64,000 bases of DNA from Synaphobranchus kaupii (lineage: Eukaryota > Chordata > Actinopteri > Anguilliformes > Synaphobranchidae): the NCBI GenBank assembly GCA_029718625.1, contig CM056376.1, positions 109,713,576-109,777,575 of the forward strand. The letters are read 5' to 3'. Shown piece by piece: positions 12,595 through 24,236 of this stretch; the stretch's first letter is position 1; each line of letters starts with the position of its first letter. The translations under genes were made by a program, and so were the position numbers. Below the pieces are notes generated by a model. That model worked only from the letters and a program-made list of their open reading frames with translations, did no database searches and had not been told where the DNA came from.

Positions 12595-13131
12595 ATTAAT
12601 CACTAATAATACTGTATATGAATTGAATAGATTAGCTTCACAACAACAGATTGACTGTTATTGTAAGCATAATGTTATGAAATTGCCATAGGTGCACCAG
12701 TTGATAGGCCTATTGCCCAGACTATCCTGTCCTTGATCAAGTATTAGGCCTACATTATCGTAATTTTCACTGTGACAATGCCATGACTGGGTATATTCAT
12801 CTAACTGGCCTGTGAGCATAAGCGATTGGATTAAAATTAATTATGTCAATTTAATCAGTATCATAAGTGTTTGGCAGCCATCGTAAAACTATGATCGCAA
12901 CAGGGGAAGGCGACTGGAACAAAACCAGTGACATCATCAATAGAATCAACCAACATGGCTGCACACATAAAAAGAATAGACACATTTTGGTGAATTTCAA
13001 ACAAATGTAACTTCATAATCGTTTAATTTAACATAGATCTTTCATAGTTTGGCATATCCCCCTCAGATTTTTCAGACTTGTGGACAAGGAGTCTGATCTA
13101 TGAAATGTATAGTTTTAACTGTTTTAGATAT
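12595..13131. other. Unique AT-rich DNA, no gene seen
   Basis: Nothing recognised. Confidence 0.45.
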
Positions 13132-13136
13132 GTAGC

Positions 13137-14313
13137 TGTCAGGGCTGGTGGGGAAGGACCCAAACACGGACAGGACTGAATAAACCGAAGTTTATTAAAA
13201 GGGGCAAAACAGCAAAAACAGGCAGGGTCGAGATCCGGGAAAGCACAGCAACAGTACAGAGACATTGTCCAAAAATCGAAGTCACAGAATGGGCAGGGGT
13301 CAAAACCGGAAAGGAACAGCAGCAGTACAAAAACAGAATCCAAAAAAATCAGGGTCATGAGAACACAGGCAGAAGTCCAAAACCAGGGAAGTGTAAAGAA
13401 ACGAAAAAAAACAAAGACAGAGTACAAAAATAAACTAAAGACAGGAGAAGGACTAGGGATAACAAAACTGACAGATACTAAGAAAACAGAACAGACGACT
13501 CGGGAAGCAACAGGTACTCGAGAAAAGAAATAAAATTAAAAAACATTTTAAATAAATACATTTTTTTTTAAAAGGGGGCTTGTAGCAACACAGAGGCAAA
13601 ACAACGGTGACAAATTCACAAAGAAAAGACTTAAATCACAGGGTTATATACACTGAGGAAGACAGACAAAATGAGAAACAGGTGTGCAGAGGTGAGGACG
13701 GGAGATTGCTCACGGGGTGAGCACAATGAAACGATAAGGGAAGCTGATAATACAATTACAAGGGAACGCATAAGTCACGGATCGGACTAGCACATAACAT
13801 ATAGACTATACATGACCTGGGTCGAAGACGTGCACACAACGAGGTAGAGGAATGCGGAAATCAGATGCAGGTGAAGCAAGTAGGGAATAACAGAAAGATA
13901 TTCAGAGATAGGACAGAAGAAACGAAAGACAGGTACAGATGGAAACTGAGATTGCATTAGTAAATTAGTAGGTTAGTAGAAACTCTAATTCCCTGACGTT
14001 AGTAAATTAGCTGATTAGTATTATTTACAAGTTAATTGTTAATGTATTAGTAATAAACCTAATTCTAAGCAGTTAGTAGTGATTAGTAGATTAGTATTAT
14101 AAAGAAGGGTAATTAGTAAAGAAGGAAGTAAATGAGAGTGGAAATACAGTGAAACCCGAAATCACCAAAGGCTCCCGAATAGTGTGTCGACGACAGGGAC
14201 AGTAATACAAAACATGGAACAGTGAAACCACAAAATAATCAGAATAAATAAACAAGGTAAAAATCTGAAACATAAATTAAACAAACTAACAGGCAAAAAT
14301 CAGAGTCCTGAGA
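13137..14313. mobile_element. Solo-LTR-like element, about 1.18 kb, with 5-bp target duplication
   Basis: Flanked by GTAGC at 13132-13136 and 14314-14318. The element begins TGTCAGGGCTGG and ends CAGAGTCCTGAGA, close to an inverted TGTCAGG/CCTGACA pair expected of LTR ends (final CA changed to GA). The body is purine-rich, full of CAGGCAGGGTC and CCAAAACAGG-type segments, with AT-rich TTAGTAAATTAG repeats at 13955-14125. No internal retroelement region, so a solo LTR is the simplest reading. Confidence 0.6.
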
Positions 14314-14356
14314 GTAGCTCTCAGTATTTCATTGAAAACTAAAGAAAAACATGTTT

Positions 14357-14359
<3 letters not shown>

Positions 14360-14394
<35 letters not shown>
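14360..14394. repeat. (AG)n microsatellite
   Basis: Seventeen AG units. Confidence 0.97.
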
Positions 14395-14396
<2 letters not shown>

Positions 14397-14760
14397 GACT
14401 GTTTGCCACTGTTTAGGGAGTGTGCGATAAGGCCTGACTGTAGTTCCATGGCTTATACTTATCAACTGTTGCCATGGGCACTATTTCAAAATTTTGTTTC
14501 AAGTTTTGTTTTCTCCAAAATTCACAAAATAGGTTAAGATAGCCATGCTCATTTGAAATTAATAAATTTGAGGGGGGGGGGGGGGGGGGTGCCAGTTTGT
14601 TTTTATCAAACTTATCCTCAGGTAGTGTCATTCTCAATTTTCTGTACTGTACTGTACATCAACAGAACTTGTAACTTGTTTGTATTTTAACACGCTGCCG
14701 TAGGAGAGAGACGGCCGACTGTTTGCCACTGTTTACTGAGTGTGCAAGCGATCCAGAGAG
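14395..14760. repeat. Interspersed repeat with poly-G, also present inverted at 16070-16140 and 16840-17045
   Basis: GACTGTTTGCCACTGTTTA occurs at about 14398 and again at about 14717. GTAGTTCCATGGCTTA, CTTATCAACTGTTGCCATGG and CAAAATAGGTTAAGATAGCC recur in reverse complement at 16867-17044. The G18 run (14572-14589) has a C15 counterpart (16121-16135) with shared AACAGAACTTG and GTATTTTAACA flanks. Family unknown. Confidence 0.7.
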
Positions 14761-14947
14761 TGTTTAAGTGGCAGCTGTGACTGCTTGTCAGTAGAGATTT
14801 GGGTCATCTGTTCCACATGTCCCAGAGACTCCACCATGAGCACATCTGTCTTCTGAGGAATAAAGTCTCTGTAGTCAAGAAAGCTCATAACTCTTACTTT
14901 GGATCTTTTCCACACGTTCACAAAAACTTGCTATGTACAGTATATAC

Positions 14948-15619
14948 AGACAGACAAATTAAAGGAAAAACCGCGGTTGCACTTGTCCCCTTAGAGGGAA
15001 GGGTCACTGCAAATCAATACAGGTATTCTGAGTGATCACCTTTATTCTATGATGAAACATTTTTATCCTGATGGGAGCATTCTCTTCCCGGATGACAAAG
15101 CCTCTATATTTACTGAAGTTCCCTAACAGGAAAATAAAGGTTATTCTATTCTATCCACAGGGCATGAGGGGTCACTGAACAGTTTGATGAGTATGAAAAT
15201 GATGTGAATCATCTGCTATGGCCTTCACGGTCATAGGAACCCAATTGACCACCTATGGTAGATTTTGGACTGACGTGTTAGACAGCACTCTCCACTACCG
15301 TCATCAAAACCCCAAATGAGGGAATATATTTTGGAAGAATGGTGTTCCATCCCTCCAGTAAAGTTCCAGAGACTAGAATCATTGAAGCTGTTCTGGCAGC
15401 TAGTGGTGGCCCAACACCTTACTAAGACACTTTGGGCCTGAGCTTTAGCATGTGCAAAACTAATAACACAACCAATGATTGGTGCAAAACAAATACCATG
15501 ACCAAACATTGGTCATGTTATTGGTTTTGCATGTACTAAAAGGTTTTGCACTTGCTAAAGATCTTAGTAAATCAGACCCTTTATGTTGTTTTTTTCTTTA
15601 ATGTGTCACCCATCTGTAT
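14948..15619 (+). mobile_element. Internally deleted Tc1-like element
   Basis: Inverted ends: left CAGACAGACAAATTAAAGGA at about 14948, right TTTCTTTAATGTGTCACCCA...TCTG, each next to TA. The interior is a plus-strand transposase C-terminus with many breaks: MMKHFYPDG at about 15050, a GHEGSLNSLMSMK-type frame-shifted segment, then the LW(E)ILD..VRQ region with its conserved HLW degraded, and a REY.LEEWCS-like end. The N-terminal half is gone. About 56 bp of extra DNA sits within the coding part at about 15105-15160. Confidence 0.75.
15432..15579. mobile_element. 148-bp MITE inserted in the Tc1 relic
   Basis: Interrupts the remembered Tc1 text AAGACACTTTATGTTG at its TTT, which is duplicated on both sides. 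Ends GGGCCTGAG and TCAGACCC are inverted. Internally, CTTTAGCATGTGCAAAAC pairs with GTTTTGCACTTGCTAAAG. A GGGCCTGATTTACTAAG-type terminus is common in vertebrate MITEs, probably Harbinger-like. Confidence 0.7.
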
Positions 15620-15628
15620 GTGTGCGTG

Positions 15629-15683
<55 letters not shown>

Positions 15684-15752
15684 ACGTGTGTACCTGTGTG
15701 TGTGTGTGTGTGTGTGTGCATGCATGTGTGTGTGTTGTGTGTGTGTGTGTGG
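15618..15752. repeat. (GT)n microsatellite
   Basis: Interrupted GT tract directly beside the right end of the Tc1-like element. Confidence 0.95.
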
Positions 15753-16069
15753 TTAAGTATGTTATTTTAGCATGCATTTTTTTCATAATTATTTTTATCT
15801 ATTTTAAAATGCTTTCAATGAATGGAAAATGTCTGATCCTGATTAAAGTAAAAGTTATGGAAGGAAGGTACTTTTTTCAAGAGAGCATGAAGGGAAGGAG
15901 AATGAGAGATAATGAGAGGAAGAGAATGAGAGAGAAAGAGAAAGAGAGCTTTTCTGTCAACAGTCTTGTTAAATGATGTTCCATAGTGTGTACTGCACAA
16001 TATCCTACACTCTCATTAAGATCACTGGTGATCAATTCAAAAAAATTATTCATTGTAAATATGGTGAGT

Positions 16070-16140
16070 CACTCCTACCTATGGCAGCCTGTTAAAATAC
16101 AAGCAAGTTCTGTTGATGTGCCCCCCCCCCCCCCCAACAC
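16070..16140. repeat. Inverted fragment of the 14395-14760 repeat
   Basis: Reverse complement of the poly-G region: CTATGGCAGCCTGTTAAAAT, ACAAGCAAGTTCTGTTGATG and 15 C. Confidence 0.75.
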
Positions 16141-16372
16141 TAACCGGTAATCTTAACACTGCACGCTGATCTCAACGCACACACACCAATAACCTTACGG
16201 CTATCCCTTATGTGTATGGTATGGTTCATGCGCCACAGTTAGCTAGCTCCAGCGAAAGCTAGTTTCAAACCTCCCTCCATTTTAGGTACTTTGTTCTCTC
16301 TGAACACGTGTCCGAGGCAACCCCCCACATGCAGGAGAACATGGAAACCCCCACGTGCACCCAACGCGCGCG

Positions 16373-16434
16373 TACACACACACACACACACACATACACA
16401 CAAACACACACACACACACACACGCACTCACACA
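16373..16434. repeat. (CA)n microsatellite
   Basis: Interrupted CA tract. Confidence 0.94.
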
Positions 16435-16839
16435 TAGTTTGTTGTACATTATAGTAGTGAATCGTGCTTTGCTCTGTTTGGTACTTTGTGTTCAATAAAC
16501 TATCACATTTTTCAAGATTGCCTGTTAATGTTGCTCTTGTGGTGAACTGAATCAGCCAATGCTAATTGCAGGGATTCCCCAAATGCCTTCACCTTTTAGC
16601 TGAATCGTTTATATTAATTCGGTATCTGAGTACATAATATTGTGATTATGCTGAGATAATTATTAATGTGTAATTTTATTGGTAATTAATTGAATTATTA
16701 ATTCAAGTTACCCATTTTTAGTCAGTATATTCTCTTTTGAGAATAGTATATAAAGGTTTATAAGACTGATTTATTATACAAAAACTATGCCACCAGTTTA
16801 TAAGGATGGTAGTGGCGTATTGCAGTATATAAGTGACGC

Positions 16840-17179
16840 CATGTGTATAGATTTAAATGAATATTCCCTACAGCATGGCTATCTTAACCTATTTTGTGAA
16901 TTTTTTGAGAGACAACCTGAAAGAAAATTTTGAAATTGTGCCCATGGCAACAGTTGATAAGTCTAAGCCATGGAACTACTGTCAGGGCAAATCATGCAAT
17001 TTACACTCAGAACACTCCATAAACAGCGGCAAACAGCCAGGTCCATAACAGATGATTCACATCATTTTCATACTCATCAAACTGTTCAGTGACCCCTCAT
17101 GCCCTGTGGATAGAATAGAATAACTTTTATTTTCCTGTTAGGGAACTTCAGTAAATATAGGGGCTTTGTCATCCTGGAA
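16840..17179 (-). repeat. Inverted copies of the 14395-14545 repeat and the Tc1 fragment, cut by the gap
   Basis: 16867-17044 is the reverse complement of 14395-14545. 17047-17179 is the reverse complement of the Tc1-relic portion at about 15080-15215, including the same 56-bp extra segment, so both copies belong to one derived subfamily. The second copy runs into the run of N. Confidence 0.8.
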
Positions 17180-17679
17180 NNNNNNNNNNNNNNNNNNNNN
17201 NNNNNNNNNNNNNNNNNNNNNNNNNNNNNNNNNNNNNNNNNNNNNNNNNNNNNNNNNNNNNNNNNNNNNNNNNNNNNNNNNNNNNNNNNNNNNNNNNNNN
17301 NNNNNNNNNNNNNNNNNNNNNNNNNNNNNNNNNNNNNNNNNNNNNNNNNNNNNNNNNNNNNNNNNNNNNNNNNNNNNNNNNNNNNNNNNNNNNNNNNNNN
17401 NNNNNNNNNNNNNNNNNNNNNNNNNNNNNNNNNNNNNNNNNNNNNNNNNNNNNNNNNNNNNNNNNNNNNNNNNNNNNNNNNNNNNNNNNNNNNNNNNNNN
17501 NNNNNNNNNNNNNNNNNNNNNNNNNNNNNNNNNNNNNNNNNNNNNNNNNNNNNNNNNNNNNNNNNNNNNNNNNNNNNNNNNNNNNNNNNNNNNNNNNNNN
17601 NNNNNNNNNNNNNNNNNNNNNNNNNNNNNNNNNNNNNNNNNNNNNNNNNNNNNNNNNNNNNNNNNNNNNNNNNNNNNNN
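17180..17679. other. Assembly gap (500 N)
   Basis: Exactly 500 N, which suggests a conventional placeholder length and not a measured size. Any frame spanning it is meaningless. Confidence 0.99.
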
Positions 17680-17916
17680 GGCTCTACGGTATGTGACCAA
17701 ACTAATGGCTCAGGACAACACAAAGTTAGCCGAGTTCTCATAGTTTAAGTACGGATCTGATACAGCCTTCCCCTTGTGGAAACTTCACTTCTACACTGCC
17801 ACTCAAACAAGTTCACAGACAGGCTGCACAATTTGAAAATTGAGATGAAGATTTGTCCTCGTTTTTATTTTTTCTTCAGAAATTGCACATTTTCCCTTCT
17901 GAATCAGTGATGTATG

Positions 17917-17918
<2 letters not shown>

Positions 17919-17949
<31 letters not shown>

Positions 17950-17970
17950 TGTGTGTGTGTGCGCGTGCAT
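17919..17970. repeat. (GT)n microsatellite
   Basis: GT units ending in GCGCGTGCATG. Confidence 0.95.
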
Positions 17971-18006
17971 GTATCTAAGTGTGTGTGTGGATCATTTGTG
18001 TGCATA

Positions 18007-19322
18007 CACAGTGCAGAGCGTAAGTATTTGGACAGTGACACATTTTTGTGCTGTTTTGGCTCTGCACTCCTGCACATTGGATTTCAAATAAAACAATGAA
18101 TATGTGGTTAAAGTGCAGACTGTCAGATTTATTTTAAGGGTATTTACATCCAGAGATACATGCAGGAATTACAGCCCTTTTATACATAGTCCCACACATT
18201 TTAAGGGGACTAAATGTAGATGGACAAATTAACTTAATCTTAAATAATCATATTTAGTACTTGGCACTGGTGATGCTCTGCCAGGCCTGTACTGCAGCCA
18301 TATTAGGTTTCTGTTTGTTTCAGGGACTTTTTCAGGGGATCTTGAAAATGCATGTTTAATTTAAATCAGGTCGGGTGATTGACTTGGCCTGGAAAACTCC
18401 TTGCTTGCTTTAGCAGTGTGGTTGAGGTCATTGTTCTACTACAAGGTGAAGCGCCGTCCAATAAGTTTTGAGGCATTTGGTTGGATCTGAGCAGATAAGA
18501 TGTTCTGTCAAATTCAGTTAATCCTTCTCTACACTTCTATCTTTCCATCACTTTGGTATAGGTTACTAATCATCTCATCTGTCCACAATTTTCTTTTAAA
18601 ACCTGGCCCTTCTGTTATAGAGGCTTACCAGTGGTTTTCATCTTGCATTAAACCCTCTGAGGTTATGCTGGTGTAGTCATCTTATTATTTTTGACACATA
18701 TCTGTAACACATCTATGGAGAGTGTTATTGATCTGTTTGACAGTTGAAAATGGGTTTTACTTCACAAATGAAAGTATCATTCATCGGTCCAGTAGAGTGG
18801 TCTTCCGTGGTCTAGCAGGTTGTTTATTATTGCTGAGCTCACCATTGTGTTCTCTCCTCTTAAACATGTATAAAGCAGCTTTGATTTTTAGCTGCGTCTC
18901 TGATTGTTTTCAGATTTTTCCAACCCATGATGCCTTGCTTTACTGGCATTGACACTTCTTTGGTCCTCAGGTTCAGAGACTACAGCAACAGACACCAAAT
19001 GCAAATCCCACACCTGGAATCAACTCTCGAATGTTTGTTAACTTTCTTGTGCATGAACTAATGATGCAACAACACACAGCTGGCCAAGAAGCATTAATTG
19101 TCCAATTGCCTTTGGTCCCCCAAATTGGGGTACTGTGTATAAAAAGGGCTGACATTCCTACATGGTTCACCTGATATGGATGTACTATATACCCTCAAAT
19201 TAAATCTAACAGTATGCACTTTAACCATATATTCATTGTATCATTTCAAATAAAATGTGCTGGAGTACAGAGCCAAAGCAACCAAAAATGTGTCACTGTC
19301 CAAATACGTATGGACTGCACTG
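18007..19322. mobile_element. 1.3-kb TIR element with TA flanks, no recognisable transposase
   Basis: Inverted ends CAGTGCAGAGCGTAAGTATT and AATACGTATGGACTGCACTG; similarity extends about 100 bp inward, including TTGGACAGTGACACATTTTT. TA lies on both sides (18005-18006, 19323-19324), as for Tc1/mariner. A second, truncated copy is at 7824-8540, and end fragments are at 28486-28580 plus 31615-31740 and at 35475-35640. The interior has no intact frame longer than about 76 codons and no DDE motif I can see. Confidence 0.75.
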
Positions 19323-19373
19323 TATGCCTATGTGTGTTTGTGTATTTGTGTATGTACTGCATGTGTCTGTGTA

Positions 19374-19375
<2 letters not shown>

Positions 19376-19435
<60 letters not shown>
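19376..19435. repeat. (GT)n microsatellite
   Basis: About 29 nearly perfect GT units. Confidence 0.97.
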
Positions 19436-19436
<1 letters not shown>

Positions 19437-20410
19437 GTTTGTGCAAGAGTGCTAGTTGCACGTCTCGGCCTGCATGTTCTCATGCCTGAGTAAGTCCAGA
19501 ATACACTTTTTGATGAAATGGTGTCTAACTCTAGCTGGAGTGCTGATAGTTCCTACTCTGTGCCGGGGTAGAGAGAGGAGTAGTCTGATGCTCTGTATAT
19601 CCTTTGCACCATCCCTGTCTATTTCTTTATTGTGTAATACTTCAATAATTTCATTTGGACCAAAAATAAATATTGTACATTTGCTTCGTATCAGTAAATA
19701 AGTGAGTGGGTTTACACACTGCGGCCCCTGTTCACAGCCATAACGTGAGAATTAGGAGAGTGAAATTCTGCACTTGCACTGTCAAACACCTTCCGTTCCG
19801 AAGCGTGGCCTCTAAAGCACGACATTGAAGTCTTGCAATTTTCAGTTGCTTGCAGCATACTAAGACACCATTTATCCTGCCCGCTGGTCTTTAGATGGTA
19901 AATGGAGAGTGGCATTTCTTGAGCGCGCAGGGAGACTGTAAATTAATCCGGTTAATATAAAAAAATGCTGTCCCCAGAGTCCTTCCTCTGCCTCTTCTGA
20001 GGAAACCCTTCACTCCTCTTTTCGCCCATCCATCCACGTATTTGCTTTGCGCAATAAAACAAAGTATAAAAAGTTATAGAGAGGATGGAGGCACCACTGC
20101 GGGAGCCCTGTAAACAGCATTCTTCATTAAGATAAAAAGGTTTGCGGTGCCGCTGATAAACGCACGCGGCGCATCACCGGGGCCATTTATCTAGCGCCCC
20201 GGCGCTGTCGTTTATCAGCTTCTCCCCCGTCCCCCCAAAAATCCGCCACACAAGTCCAGAGCCTCCAGCCAAGCCCTGTGATAAACTCACTTTTGTCCCT
20301 CTATAAATCTTTAAATACCAGAGCACAGGATGCAAGATCACCTCTGCCTTTTCCCCCTCAAACACTTCATCTTTTCTAATCCCGCTGACAAGTCCACCAA
20401 CACTTCCTCA
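19436..20410. other. Unique DNA with a GC-rich palindromic patch
   Basis: No gene seen. At 20130-20225 a GC-rich block contains GCTGATAAACG and its inverse CGTTTATCAGC about 45 bp apart around GGCGC...GCGCC. It may be a conserved noncoding element, which cannot be judged without alignment. Confidence 0.35.
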
Positions 20411-20416
20411 CGGACA

Positions 20417-20517
20417 CACACACACACACATGCATGCACACATATACACACACACTCACACACACCATACATGCGCAAACACACACACACACACACACAC
20501 TCACACACATACGCACG

Positions 20518-20555
<38 letters not shown>

Positions 20556-20605
20556 TATGCACACAAACACACACGCATACGCACACACACGCACACCCAC
20601 ACAGT
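20417..20605. repeat. Long imperfect (CA)n tract
   Basis: CA units with CATGCATGCAC, TACATGCGC and ACGCACGCAC interruptions over about 190 bp. Confidence 0.95.
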
Positions 20606-23058
20606 TCATGTGGACCATCATAGATGTGTGTGACACACATGCTGAAGGTTTTTATTTGCAAACAAACATTTTTGTATACTGAACTGAAATTGAAGAGGGT
20701 CCACCATTTATATTCCATTCACTCAACAGATGCTCTTAACTCAATGTAGAAGAACATTAGTGCATTCATCTGATTTATATGAGTAATGGTGCCATAGTAT
20801 ATGTATATATACTGTAAACCACTGCTGCAACTTCATTATGCTAAGCAAATATCAAAGTGCAACTTCTGAAAACATACAGATTACATCCACAATAAGCCCT
20901 AAGAAGAAAAAACTAAAATTATAAAGAAATATCAAAGTACAAAAGGTAGGAGTGTTAGGGGGGTGGAGATGGAAGCGGAACCAAGATGCGGTCTGAAGAG
21001 GCGGATTTTCAGTTTGCTTTTGAAGACAAACAAAGATTCGGCTGTCCTGACCACCGTGGGAGTTTTTTTTTTTTTTAATCCCCACCACCAAGTACAGAAA
21101 ACGACAAGAGTAAATATTTCTGAAGTTTACTTCAAGTTTGTTATTTTTATTTTTTTATTTTCAGGGCTGAACTTGGTGTTGTCTCCAAGGAGGAGGAGAA
21201 AAAAGAAAGGGGTTAAGGGGAGGAGGAAAGGGTGGGGCACAACTTGAACCACCAATCAGATTGTGTTTTTGATACAACTGGCTTTCTACCACAAAACTGG
21301 TTTATTTTATTTCACTCTGGCCCATCAGAAATATGGCCAAGACAACAGGGAAAAGCAGACAAGGCTAAAACATTAAATATTTACATTAACATATGACATA
21401 TATTACACAATCAGCTATAGATTTCAGAATTCTACCCCAATTTCCATGCATCTATTCATTAAAAGCTTAAAAAAATTGTGAAAAGTATCTAATAGTATAA
21501 TTAAATTTGTTCTTGTCCCCAGTTTATTTATGACCTAAATAATATGTACAAATAAACAACTAAGACTGTTGTGAATTAACGAGAAGGGAATGTTGTTAAA
21601 AGGGAAATTAATTAACCAAAGAGAACAGTGTGAGAAAGTGTACAATGTGAGTATGGCAGCGAAAATAATATTTACTTTTTTCTTAAATATTGTCAGTCAT
21701 TTATTAAATGCAAGTTGCCTGCAGTTTGTATAATGTTTGAAAATATATAGTTTTGTAAATGTTCATAAAAACAAAAATATTCCATATTCACGTCTCTGTT
21801 TATACGTATGCATTGTATTACTTAATCTACAAAAGGGCTTTTTCTTGGAAATATTTTTACTTAATAGATACTATGCCGAAATATGCTTTATAGTCATATG
21901 AGGTCTTGCTGCTCTAGATTGTGCGCTGAGAATGTTGGTCTCAACAATGGAAGGCAGTGTTCAAGCAACTCAGCAAGACAAATAACATTTTTTTAAAGTT
22001 CAGCTTGAGAATAAAATAGTTGTGTCCTTGTTATTATTATTATTATTTATTTATTATTTTTTTTAGTCACAAACACATCTTTAACATTTATTTTTTCTGA
22101 ACAAAAAAATATGTGAACCAACATTTCTCAAAAGTATATTTTGGGTGGGGAAAAAAAGAAACATTGCTATTTGCTTGTTTTGTTCTGAGCAACCTCACAC
22201 AACCTTACACAAACTGGTACATTGTAAAAATGTTTCAGTAACATTCTGTGACAGCCGGGAAGGCGGCTCCTGCATTTCTCTATCTGCAGTAAGGCAGCTT
22301 GCAAAAGTGAGTCTCTCAACTGGGGGTGTAGAGACTGCTCACTCCGTAGTACTGCATGTTAAAATGATCTAAAAATGAACATACCCCTCATTATGGGCCT
22401 CAGTGTTTCTGTTTTGTTTGTTTTTTTGGGATTTTTTTATTCATTTATTTCTTGAGACATTTCGCTGAAGAGGCAGAACAATATCCCTGTAAATGAAAGG
22501 CAGTGTGAGGGTGGAACATCGGAAGTTATTGTAATAATATTGCTGGAGAAAATGTTTTAGAAGTCAGACGAGGCTGAGCTGAAACAAGAGCATGCAGGTG
22601 CACTGTAAGGAATATACGTCAAATTCATATGCAACTTCATTTACAAAGAGTCCTGAGAGTTATTTTGCGTTCAGTTGTCTGGGAGACAATTAATGTTGAT
22701 GTGGCACAAACTACTTACAGTACATGCATAGAACATTACAGGACAGACTACAGATGGACATTTAGTCCATGTGCTAACATGTTGTAATCACTGCTCCTGT
22801 GGTAGGAGAATGATTTGTTCACTGTGGTTGGACAATCATGGTCGGTCCTGTGAAGTATAAAGACACGCATTGTGTCATTTATTGGTATCTTCTCTGCCTT
22901 GTTTTGCATGGTGTGACTGGAGATCTTGATCACTGTTTACTCTCTTTAATAAATAGCACGTTATTGGAAACTGCAAACAGCGATTTCTCAATAGCTGTAT
23001 TTACTTATTTTATTAATTTTTTTTTACAGTGGCCACATAACGTACGGTTACGACTGCA
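20606..23058. other. AT-rich unique DNA, no gene seen
   Basis: No coding, RNA or complete repeat structure was recognised in this 2.4-kb stretch. Confidence 0.5.
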
Positions 23059-23208
23059 ACCATGTTCTATGAGTTCCGGATGACCATTAGGGTTGTCAAT
23101 ATGGATGGCCTTCTGGGGCCAGATGCATCGAGACTCTTATACCAGAATTTGTCATGGTACATGACCCCCGCGGAACATTCTTTACGCCCTTAAAAGGTCC
23201 CGAGTGAC

Positions 23209-23558
23209 GGCGGTTGGCGCAGCGGTCTAAGGCGCAGACTTTGTCTGTGCGGTTGCGCCCCAAGGATCAGGGGTTCGATCCCTGGTCCTGCCAGATCCGA
23301 GTATGCCTGGTGCCTTCAGGGTGGGGGGAGGACTCGGTGGGTGAAAATCGTCGCATATAAATGACCTCGGGTGAGCTGGAATCATGGTCAAGAGCTTGAG
23401 GAGTCACGGCCTGAAGAGGGCGTGGCGACCTCTTTCCTACTACCGGCTGACGGGGTCCAGCGGCAAATTCTGAAAGCGGTTGCTACACAGGAAATTGAAT
23501 TAGTTAGGGTACAATTGGCTACCTAAATGGGAAAAAATCTGAAATAAAAAAAAATAAA
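23209..23558 (+). mobile_element. tRNA-derived SINE (Leu-like head) with 17-bp target duplication
   Basis: The head has a pol III A box (TGGCGCAGCGG) and B box (GGTTCGATCCC at 23272-23282). GGTCTAAGGCGCAGAC plus a long variable-arm-like stretch resembles class II tRNA, probably Leu. The tail is (A)n with AAATAAAAAAAAATAAAAA. The duplication AAAAGGTCCCGAGTGAC lies at 23192-23208 and 23559-23575. All parts are present, so it looks full length and relatively young. Confidence 0.88.
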
Positions 23559-23709
23559 AAAAGGTCCCGAGTGACCATGATCCCTAATGGTCATCCGGAA
23601 CTCATAGAACATGGTCATTCTATTTCGTTCCTTAGACCATTAGGGTCATCAATATGAATGACGTAATACCCAAAGTGTTACCATCATCCTTACGTGGATG
23701 CCAAGGCTG

Positions 23710-24000
23710 CAGGTAAGACGGTTGCACTGACCGTTGAGCCTGGCGCCACATTGACGTGAGAACACCTCGTAAATGTGCAGGGGGACGCCCACGTTGCCAC
23801 TTCACAAATTTCTTTAAGAGGTACGCCTTCCAGGGCTGCCAATGAGGTAGCCATACTTCTGGTGGATCAATATAAGTGGGATATCAATAGGCGAGGGTTA
23901 AGCGCTAGCCTCATAGGCCGTGGCTATTGCCTTCACTACCCACCGGGAGAGGCTTTGAGCCGAAAGTGGTGTTCCCTTTAGTCTTGCCGTAGCAGACAAA
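23710..24000 (-). pseudogene. DIRS tyrosine recombinase C-terminus, broken
   Basis: Minus-strand frames read ARLKGTPLSAQSLSRWVVKA and IATAYEASA, then after a stop and frame change STRSMATSLAALEGVPLKEI and CEVATWASPCTFTR. These match the end of the recombinase of fish DIRS elements (HxxR box, then KEIC.AATW...FTRFY). The HxxR His is lost and the catalytic Tyr position reads as Ser, so the enzyme is dead. Confidence 0.75.
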
Positions 24001-24124
24001 GAGTTGCCCTGTACGTCTGAAGGAAGCGGTAGCTTCGACCTGGCGTCGCAGTGCATGCACTGGACATATCAGGTGTGCGTCCCGCAGGTCCTCGCCTGGC
24101 GTTGACGTTGATGTTCAACTTGGC

Positions 24125-24215
24125 GATATGCTCCAACGTCTCGGCAGTGTGTAAAACTGTTTGTGTGCATATCAGCCAATCGTCTAGGTATGGTATGATT
24201 CTCTATGATATAGCC
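24125..24215 (-). pseudogene. DIRS reverse transcriptase fragment with YLDD box
   Basis: IIPYLDDWLICTQTVLHTAE followed by TLEHIAKLNINVN reads in one frame. YLDDWL is the DIRS form of the reverse transcriptase YxDD motif. Flanking reverse transcriptase and RNase H sequence is missing or unreadable. Confidence 0.7.
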
Positions 24216-24236
24216 CCACGCTAAACCGATTGGCCA

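Noticed and set aside
17086..17741. Frames of 176-204 codons across the N run
   Set aside because: Made of unknown bases; no information.
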